DNA from: Dokdonella_A sp966248875
GTDB taxonomy: Bacteria > Pseudomonadota > Gammaproteobacteria > Xanthomonadales > Rhodanobacteraceae
Length of the DNA stretch: 10,408 nucleotides
Direction: 5' to 3'
NCBI GenBank assembly: GCA_966248875.1
Contig: CBINBI010000096.1
Location: 1-10,408 of the forward strand
In this document: piece by piece, positions 6,277 to 10,408 of the stretch
How the letters are laid out: the number at the start of each line of letters is the position of its first letter
How positions within the stretch are numbered: position 1 is the first letter of the stretch
Made by a program: the position numbers and the translations under genes
Notes under the pieces: generated by a model
Databases searched by the model: none
Told to the model about the DNA's origin: nothing
What the model saw: the letters and a program-made list of their open reading frames with translations, nothing else

Positions 6277-6867
6277 ATGATCACGCTCTCCGAATCCGCC
6301 CAGGAACATTTCGCCAGGCTCATCGAGCAGCAGGGCATCGCCCAGCTCGGCATCCGTCTGCGCGCGGTGAATCCAGGCACGCCGAGGGGCGATTGCCATC
6401 TCGAGTTCTGCGAGCCCGGCGATCTCGACGGCACCGAATGGGAGATCGAATGCCGTGACTTCTCGCTCTTCGTCGATGCCGAAAGCCGCCCGTTTCTCGA
6501 CGGCGCGACGATCGACTTCGATCGCACGCCGACCGGCGGGCAGCTGACGATTCGCGCGCCGGGCCTTCGAGGATCGCCGCCTGACGAGAACGCCAGCGTC
6601 GTCGAGCGCGTGCGCTATGTGATCGAATCGGAAATCAATCCGCAGCTCGCCTCGCACGGCGGCCGCGTCAGCCTGCGCGAAGTCACTGCGGAAGGCGTCG
6701 TCGTCCTGCAGTTCGGCGGCGGCTGCCACGGCTGCGGCATGGTGGACGCGACGCTGCGCGGCGGCGTGGAGCGCACGCTCCGGCAGCGCGTGCCCGAAGT
6801 GACCGGCGTGGCGGACGCCACGGATCACTCGACAGGCAGGAATCCGTACATGCGCCGTCGCGCCTGA
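6277..6867 (+). CDS. nfuA: Fe-S biogenesis carrier protein NfuA
   Basis: A 196-residue protein (E. coli NfuA has 191) that binds and delivers [4Fe-4S] clusters to apo-enzymes, protecting them in iron limitation and oxidative stress. Residues 1-95 form the degenerate A-type domain (MITLSESAQEHFARL, RAVNPGTPRGDC, FCEPGD) with C40 and C45. Residues about 103-185 form the Nfu domain, with the cluster-binding C150-x-x-C153 in LQFGGGCHGCGMVDATL and the conserved INPQLASHGGRVSL. The start at 6277 matches the family. The in-frame ATG at 6241 has a tempting AGGA five bases upstream but falls inside the predicted -10. No strong ribosome binding site precedes 6277 (AAGGT lies too far upstream). The gene is divergent from phhB with a palindromic operator over its promoter, and is followed by convergent cytochrome genes. 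Confidence 0.95.
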   Translation: MITLSESAQEHFARLIEQQGIAQLGIRLRAVNPGTPRGDCHLEFCEPGDLDGTEWEIECRDFSLFVDAESRPFLDGATIDFDRTPTGGQLTIRAPGLRGSPPDENASVVERVRYVIESEINPQLASHGGRVSLREVTAEGVVVLQFGGGCHGCGMVDATLRGGVERTLRQRVPEVTGVADATDHSTGRNPYMRRRA

Positions 6868-6874
6868 GCGCAGC

Positions 6875-6896
6875 GGGTCGGCTGCTCAGCCCACCC
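6875..6896. terminator. Hairpin between convergent nfuA and the cytochrome genes
   Basis: GGGT-C-GGCT (6875-6883) pairs with AGCC-C-ACCC (6888-6896) with one internal C/C mismatch and a 4-base loop. It begins 8 bases after the nfuA stop and lies 42 bases beyond the end of the opposing cytochrome gene. No T-run is present on either side, so efficient intrinsic termination is uncertain. Confidence 0.4.
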
Positions 6897-6937
6897 GAAG
6901 CTTGGGGTAGGAACGGAACGCGAAACGAGACCGCTTG

Positions 6938-7291
6938 TCAGTCGCCGCCGACGTGACCGTGCAGGTCAGTCAACTTGCCGCCCTCAAGCGTCGAGAAGTA
7001 CGCGGCGAGATCTTCGATGTCCTGATCCGACAGCGTTCCGGCGAAGCCGGCCATGATCGGATTCTTGCGGCCGCCGTCCTTGTACTCGTGCAGCGCACGC
7101 GCGAGATAGTCCGCATACTGGCCGGCGAGGCGCGGGTACTGCGGATCGATACCGGCGTTGCCGTCCTGCGCGTGGCAGGCCTGGCACGGAGCGGCCTTGG
7201 CCTTGCCGGCTTCGGCGTCGCCCTTGGCGAAGGCAGGGGTCGAAGCCACCAGCATCGCGAGTGCCAGCGGCGCGAAGATACGAAGCGTCAT
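6938..7291 (-). CDS. Periplasmic monoheme cytochrome c (class I)
   Basis: A 117-residue precursor with signal peptide MTLRIFAPLALAMLVASTPAFA cleaved before KGDAEAG, giving a mature protein of about 95 residues. Heme is attached at C36-x-x-C39-H40 (CQACH), with M80 in KNPIMAGFAG as the likely distal ligand. PRLAGQYADYLARALHEYKDG and LSDQDIEDLAAYFSTL are typical of cytochrome c553/c4 domains. It should be a soluble electron carrier in the periplasm, but the redox partner cannot be told. The start at 7291 is preceded by AGGAAG. An in-frame ATG at 7318 overlaps the stop of the upstream cytochrome gene as ATGA and would add nine acidic and polar residues before the signal. It is the second gene of a two-gene unit. 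Confidence 0.9.
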   Translation of the reverse strand: MTLRIFAPLALAMLVASTPAFAKGDAEAGKAKAAPCQACHAQDGNAGIDPQYPRLAGQYADYLARALHEYKDGGRKNPIMAGFAGTLSDQDIEDLAAYFSTLEGGKLTDLHGHVGGD

Positions 7292-7314
7292 CTCGGGCTT
7301 CCTGTTCGATTCGG

Positions 7315-7632
7315 TCATTGGGCGAGGCCGGAAAGATAGGTGGCGATGTCGCGGATGTCCTCCTCGGACAGGCTCTCGCCCTGAGCGCGCATCGTGGGGT
7401 GCGAGCGCTCGCCTTTCTTGTATGCAGTCAGCGCGGCAACGAGGTAATCGTAGTTCTGCCCGCCGATCTTCGGAACGTGGTAGTTCGGATACGGATTCTT
7501 CCAACCCGTGATGCCGTGGCAGCCGGCACACGTGTAAACCTTGAGTTTCCCCGCCGCGGCATCGCCTTTTTCGGCGGCGGCGGCGGGCAGGGCAATCGAA
7601 AGGGCAGTGGCCAGCAGCAGCGCTCGGGTCAT
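7315..7632 (-). CDS. Periplasmic monoheme cytochrome c (class I), first of the pair
   Basis: A 105-residue precursor with signal peptide MTRALLLATALSIALPAAAA before EKGDAAAG. The mature protein has about 85 residues, with heme site C35-x-x-C38-H39 (CAGCH) and probable distal M81 in SHPTMRAQG. The order of motifs (PKIGGQNYDYLVAALTAYKKGER, then LSEEDIRDIATYLSGL) matches that of the next gene, so the two are paralogues. Together they look like the two halves of a diheme cytochrome c4 encoded separately. The frame is open far upstream, but the start at 7632 gives the signal peptide and has GGAA seven bases before it. The predicted -10 TATACT lies at 7697-7692. Confidence 0.9.
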   Translation of the reverse strand: MTRALLLATALSIALPAAAAEKGDAAAGKLKVYTCAGCHGITGWKNPYPNYHVPKIGGQNYDYLVAALTAYKKGERSHPTMRAQGESLSEEDIRDIATYLSGLAQ

Positions 7633-7658
7633 TGTGGATTCCGATTCTCTTGGCAGGA

Positions 7659-7675
7659 CGCGTTCCGCGAACGCG
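7659..7675. repeat. Perfect hairpin in the cytochrome leader
   Basis: CGCGTTC (7659-7665) and GAACGCG (7669-7675) are separated by three bases. This lies between the predicted -10 (7692-7697) and the cytochrome start at 7632, so it would be in the mRNA leader. It could be a stabilising hairpin or a protein-binding palindrome. Confidence 0.5.
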
Positions 7676-7691
7676 GGTGTCAAACCGCGAA

Positions 7692-7697
7692 AGTATA
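7692..7697 (-). promoter_or_regulatory. Candidate -10 box of the cytochrome pair
   Basis: On the minus strand the sequence reads GTTATACTTTCG, giving the -10 TATACT and a start near 7685 with a leader of about 50 bases. No good -35 lies 16-18 bases upstream, so an activator or another sigma factor may be involved. A TTGACA a little downstream (7680-7675) lacks a matching -10. Confidence 0.4.
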
Positions 7698-7920
7698 ACG
7701 TGTCCGTCGCGCGGGAACGCGCGGTGCGCTGCGCCAGCATGATGGCGCACAAGAAGAAAAGGCTGCGCTCCAGCCGGGCTCGCCGGATTCGTGCGGCAAA
7801 CTGCCGCAACCAAACGCGCTCCGGGTGCATCTGACCAGCGGCGTGACTACCGGCTCTCGACCAGACTCGGGCCGGCGACCATGCTTCGCTGCAACAAGAA
7901 GAAAATCCCGCCTCCCCCTC
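7698..7920. other. Intergenic region between cytochrome and RND operons
   Basis: With its flanks this belongs to a 348-base gap without a supported gene. It contains a perfect hairpin, TGCGGCA-AAC-TGCCGCA (7792-7808), with no T-run on either side, and two copies of CAAGAAGAAAA (7750-7760 and 7895-7905). A very basic 31-codon frame (7739-7834) has no ribosome binding site and is not called. No regulator gene of the kind often found beside RND operons is present here. Confidence 0.5.
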
Positions 7921-7948
7921 TTGCGGTTATCTAGTGATGTAGTATACT
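7921..7948 (+). promoter_or_regulatory. Promoter of the RND efflux operon
   Basis: TTGCGG (7921-7926) and TATACT (7943-7948), with a 16-base spacer, fit a sigma-70 promoter. The start would be near 7955, about 26 bases before the ATG at 7981. The region is strikingly AT-rich compared with its surroundings, and a long palindrome covers the -10. Confidence 0.6.
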
Positions 7949-7960
7949 ATAACACTAGAT
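7929..7960. promoter_or_regulatory. 32-bp near-perfect palindromic operator of the RND operon
   Basis: The left half ATCTAGTGATGTAGTA (7929-7944) matches the reverse complement of the right half (7945-7960, TACTATAACACTAGAT) at 14 of 16 positions. The centre TAGTATACTA is perfectly symmetrical and contains the -10 box. A palindrome of this length over a promoter is typical of a TetR-family operator of an efflux pump; GntR- or MarR-type repressors are alternatives. The regulator is not in this window. Confidence 0.75.
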
Positions 7961-7980
7961 CAACCAGACAGGCCGCCACC

Positions 7981-9192
7981 ATGCCTTCGACCCGTCTTCT
8001 GCCTCGCCCATTCAGGGTTCGTGCTGCCCGCACGCTGACCCTGGCTGTCCTGATCGCCGTCTCCGCGGGCTGCGGGGGCGGGCATGAACCCTCGAAGGAC
8101 GCGACCGCACAGGCCGCGATTCCGGTCGAGGTCGCTCCGGCGTCGCACCAGGCCGTCACCGCCAATTATTCGGGCACGGCCACGCTCGAGGCCGTCGGTG
8201 AAGCCCAGGTGGTGGCCAAGACCAGCGGCATCATCCTGAAGCTCTTCGTCGAAGAAGGCATGCACGTCGAGCGCGGCCAGCTGCTGGCCCAACTCGACGA
8301 TGATGCGGCGCGCAACAAGCTCGCCCAGGCCGAGGCCACCCTGAAGAAGGCGCAGGCCGCGTTCGACAAGTCCGAGAAAGGCATCGCCAAGAACCTGATC
8401 CCGCGCGCCGACTATGACCGCGACAAGTTCGATCTCGAAGCGCAGAAGGCCGTCGTCGAAGGCGCCAAGATCGATCTTTCCTACACGCGCATCGTCGCGC
8501 CGATCTCGGGCGTGATCGCGAAGCGTTCGGTCAAGGTGGGCAATCTCGTCACAGTCAATCAAGCCCTGTTCCAGATCGTAGACATGGAGCCTCTGCAGGC
8601 GGTCCTGAACGTGCCTGAGCGCGATCTCGGCACGTTGAAGGCCGGCCAGCCCGTGCGCCTGCGCGTCGACGCGCTGCCCGAGCAGACATTCGAGGGCACA
8701 GTCGCGCGCATCGCACCGGTCGTCGACGCGACCAGCGGCACGTTCCGCGCGACCTGCGAATTCCGCGACCCGACCAGGACGCTCAAACCCGGCATGTTCG
8801 GCCGCATCGACGTCGTCTACGACCAGCGTCACGACGCGCTCGTCGTGCCGCGCTCGGCGCTGGTCGAGGAGGACGGCGAAGCCTCCGTGTTCGTGATCGA
8901 ACCCGCGCCGAAGAAGAAGGACGAGGCGAAGGACAGGCCCAAGGAAGTGAAGGGCAAACCCGGCGAAGCGGTGGCCGCCGAGAACACCAAGCCGCCGGCG
9001 CCGCTCTTCATCGCCAAGCGCCGCGTCGTCAAGATCGGCTATTCCGAGAGCGACCGCGTCGAGATCCGCGAGGGGCTCGCCGACGGCGAGCGCGTGATCA
9101 CGATCGGCCGCAACGCCGTGCGCGACGGCACCGAAGTGACCGTGCTCAATCCGGTAGAGACGGTGGCCAGGACGACGGAGCCCGCGAAGTGA
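7981..9192 (+). CDS. RND efflux membrane fusion (periplasmic adaptor) lipoprotein
   Basis: A 403-residue HlyD/AcrA-type adaptor that joins an inner-membrane RND pump to an outer-membrane channel. The signal peptide ends in the lipobox VSAGC, so C31 should be lipidated and anchor it to the inner membrane. A biotinyl/lipoyl-like domain (about 72-107 and 168-200: AKTSGIILKLFVEEGMHVERGQ and APISGVIAKRSVKVGNLV, quoted in part) flanks a short alpha-hairpin (108-165). The beta-barrel (205-280) and membrane-proximal domain follow. An unusual lysine-rich stretch at about 309-341 (KKKDEAKDRPKEVKGKPGEA) interrupts the membrane-proximal domain. The frame is open to 7825, but 7981 gives the lipoprotein signal and follows the promoter; the ribosome binding site is weak (AGG at 7970-7972). 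Its stop overlaps the next start as GTGA. Confidence 0.92.
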   Translation: MPSTRLLPRPFRVRAARTLTLAVLIAVSAGCGGGHEPSKDATAQAAIPVEVAPASHQAVTANYSGTATLEAVGEAQVVAKTSGIILKLFVEEGMHVERGQLLAQLDDDAARNKLAQAEATLKKAQAAFDKSEKGIAKNLIPRADYDRDKFDLEAQKAVVEGAKIDLSYTRIVAPISGVIAKRSVKVGNLVTVNQALFQIVDMEPLQAVLNVPERDLGTLKAGQPVRLRVDALPEQTFEGTVARIAPVVDATSGTFRATCEFRDPTRTLKPGMFGRIDVVYDQRHDALVVPRSALVEEDGEASVFVIEPAPKKKDEAKDRPKEVKGKPGEAVAAENTKPPAPLFIAKRRVVKIGYSESDRVEIREGLADGERVITIGRNAVRDGTEVTVLNPVETVARTTEPAK

Positions 9193-10408
9193 GCCTCCCG
9201 GAGCTGGCCACGCGCCGGCGCGTCACCATCGGCATGCTGACGCTGACGATGGTGCTGTTCGGCCTGATCGGACTGTCCGGGCTCAAGGTCAATCTGCTGC
9301 CGGATCTGTCCTATCCGACGCTGACCGTGCGCACCGAGTACGAGGGTGCGGCGCCGCTCGAAATCGAGAACCTGATCAGCCAGCCGGTCGAGGAAGCCGT
9401 CGGTGTGGTCAAGAACGTGCGCAAGGTTCACTCGGTGTCGCGCACGGGCCAGTCCGATGTCGTGCTCGAGTTCACCTGGGGCACCGACATGGACATGGCG
9501 AGCCTCGAAGTGCGGGACAAGCTCGACGCGCTGCAGCTGCCGCTTGAAGCGAAGAAGCCGCTGCTGCTGCGTTTCAATCCGTCCACCGATCCGATCGTCC
9601 GACTCGGCCTGACCACCGATCCCTGCAGCGGCGGCGACCACCGTGATGACTCGCAAGGCGAAAAGGCTGCGGACGCGAAGGGGCAGGGCACGGACTGCGC
9701 GCCCGCGGCCGTCAGTGAAATCCAGCTCAAGCAGCTGCGCCGCTTCGCCGACGACGAGCTCAAGAAGCGCATCGAGCCCGTGGCCGGTGTCGCCGCGGTC
9801 AAGGTTGGCGGCGGTCTCGAGGACGAGATCGACGTCTCGATCGACCAGCAGCAGCTCGCGCGCCTCGGCATCGACATCAACGAAGTCATCACGCGGCTCA
9901 AGAACGAGAACGTCAACGCGTCCGGCGGGCGCATCGACGAAGGCAGCCAGCGCTTTCTCGTGCGCACGATCAACCAGTTCAGAAGCCTCGACGAGATGCG
10001 CGAGCTACTGATCAAGATGGACGGCGGCGTGCCGATCCGCCTCAAGGACATCGCCACGGTCACGCAGGGCTACAAGGAACGCGAGGGCATCGTGCGCATC
10101 GACGGACGCGAGGCGATCGAGCTCGCGATCTACAAGGAAGGCGACGCGAACACGGTCAGCGTCGCGAAGGCCGTCAACGCGCAGGTCGCCAAGCTCAAGG
10201 ACTCGCTGCCGAGAGGCGCGAAGCTCTCGACGATCGAGGATCAGTCGATCTTCATCGAACATGCACTCAGCGAAGTCAGGTTCGACGCGCTGCTTGGCGG
10301 CGTGCTCGCTGTCCTGATCATCTTCTTCTTCCTCGGCCACGCGTGGAGTACGTTCATCATCTCGCTCTCGCTGCCGGTGTCGCTGATCGCGACCTTCTTC
10401 TTCATGGA
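9189..10408 (+). CDS. RND efflux permease, HAE1-like (partial, 3' end outside the window)
   Basis: The first 406 residues of an AcrB/MdtB-type proton-driven pump; family members are about 1000-1060 residues. A GTG start overlaps the stop of the adaptor gene as GTGA, implying translational coupling. Transmembrane helix 1 is at about 13-31. Porter-domain segments follow: LPDLSYPTLTVRTEYEGAAP, EIENLISQPVEEAVG, GVAAVKVGGGLEDEIDV and NVNASGGRIDEGSQRFLVRT. The second and third helices are at about 367-384 and 387-406 (GGVLAVLIIFFFLG; ISLSLPVSLIATFFF). The segment C146 to C170 (DPCSGGDHRDD to GQGTDCAP) is a hydrophilic insertion in the porter domain, flanked by cysteines, that I do not expect in AcrB relatives. 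Substrate cannot be told. No outer-membrane channel gene is visible; it may lie downstream or elsewhere. Confidence 0.93.
   Translation, partial: MSLPELATRRRVTIGMLTLTMVLFGLIGLSGLKVNLLPDLSYPTLTVRTEYEGAAPLEIENLISQPVEEAVGVVKNVRKVHSVSRTGQSDVVLEFTWGTDMDMASLEVRDKLDALQLPLEAKKPLLLRFNPSTDPIVRLGLTTDPCSGGDHRDDSQGEKAADAKGQGTDCAPAAVSEIQLKQLRRFADDELKKRIEPVAGVAAVKVGGGLEDEIDVSIDQQQLARLGIDINEVITRLKNENVNASGGRIDEGSQRFLVRTINQFRSLDEMRELLIKMDGGVPIRLKDIATVTQGYKEREGIVRIDGREAIELAIYKEGDANTVSVAKAVNAQVAKLKDSLPRGAKLSTIEDQSIFIEHALSEVRFDALLGGVLAVLIIFFFLGHAWSTFIISLSLPVSLIATFFFM

Noticed and set aside
7739..7834. Basic 31-codon frame in the cytochrome-RND gap
   Set aside because: No ribosome binding site, and its composition follows the local sequence. 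Insufficient support.
7750..7905. Two copies of CAAGAAGAAAA 145 bases apart
   Set aside because: Only 11 bases of simple A/G-rich sequence; could be chance.
7960..8832. Minus-strand frame antisense to the adaptor gene
   Set aside because: It mirrors the adaptor gene's codon pattern and has no recognisable domain.
1..10408. CRISPR arrays, insertion sequences, prophage or toxin-antitoxin genes
   Set aside because: No regularly spaced repeats, transposase, integrase or toxin-like frames were seen on either strand.

Overview
The window is high-GC, densely coded bacterial DNA that looks like a gammaproteobacterial chromosome. The evidence is a GacA/UvrY-type regulator, a full-length RNase E divergent from rluC (the arrangement also found in E. 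coli), and an NfuA with the two-domain gammaproteobacterial form. Degenerate CGTC-NTTCC-type palindromic repeats would fit the Xanthomonadales/Steroidobacter side of the class, but I cannot fix the genus. I saw no phage, insertion sequence, CRISPR array or defence system. This is mostly core chromosome ending in an efflux operon.

Layout. 1-512: tRNA-Ser(UGA) on the minus strand with a strong intrinsic terminator about 150 bases downstream; nothing protein-coding is supported here. 513-1166 (+): GacA/UvrY response regulator, convergent with 1183-4269 (-): rne, encoding a 1028-residue RNase E. 4270-4630: long structured rne leader and a good extended -10 promoter, divergent from 4631-5656 (+): rluC. 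5591-5818: degenerate palindromic repeats, one reaching into the 3' end of rluC. 5831-6172 (-): pterin-4a-carbinolamine dehydratase, divergent from 6277-6867 (+): nfuA. The short spacer between these two carries a 21-bp palindrome lying exactly over the nfuA -10 box. 6938-7632 (-): two small monoheme cytochromes c whose reading frames nearly touch. 7633-7980: intergenic region ending in a promoter covered by a 32-bp near-perfect palindrome. 7981-9192 (+): lipoprotein membrane fusion protein. 9189-10408 (+): RND efflux permease, overlapping the previous gene by four bases (GTGA) and cut by the window end.

Functional themes. RNase E, RluC and GacA all act on RNA or post-transcriptional control, although they do not form one operon. 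NfuA is an iron-sulfur carrier whose promoter has an IscR-like operator. The membrane fusion protein and the RND permease form a two-gene efflux unit that is probably repressed by a regulator not encoded in the window. The best leads are regulatory: the nfuA/phhB operator, the RND operator and the rne leader. There are also two lineage-specific-looking insertions in the efflux proteins. I found no convincing wholly new system.
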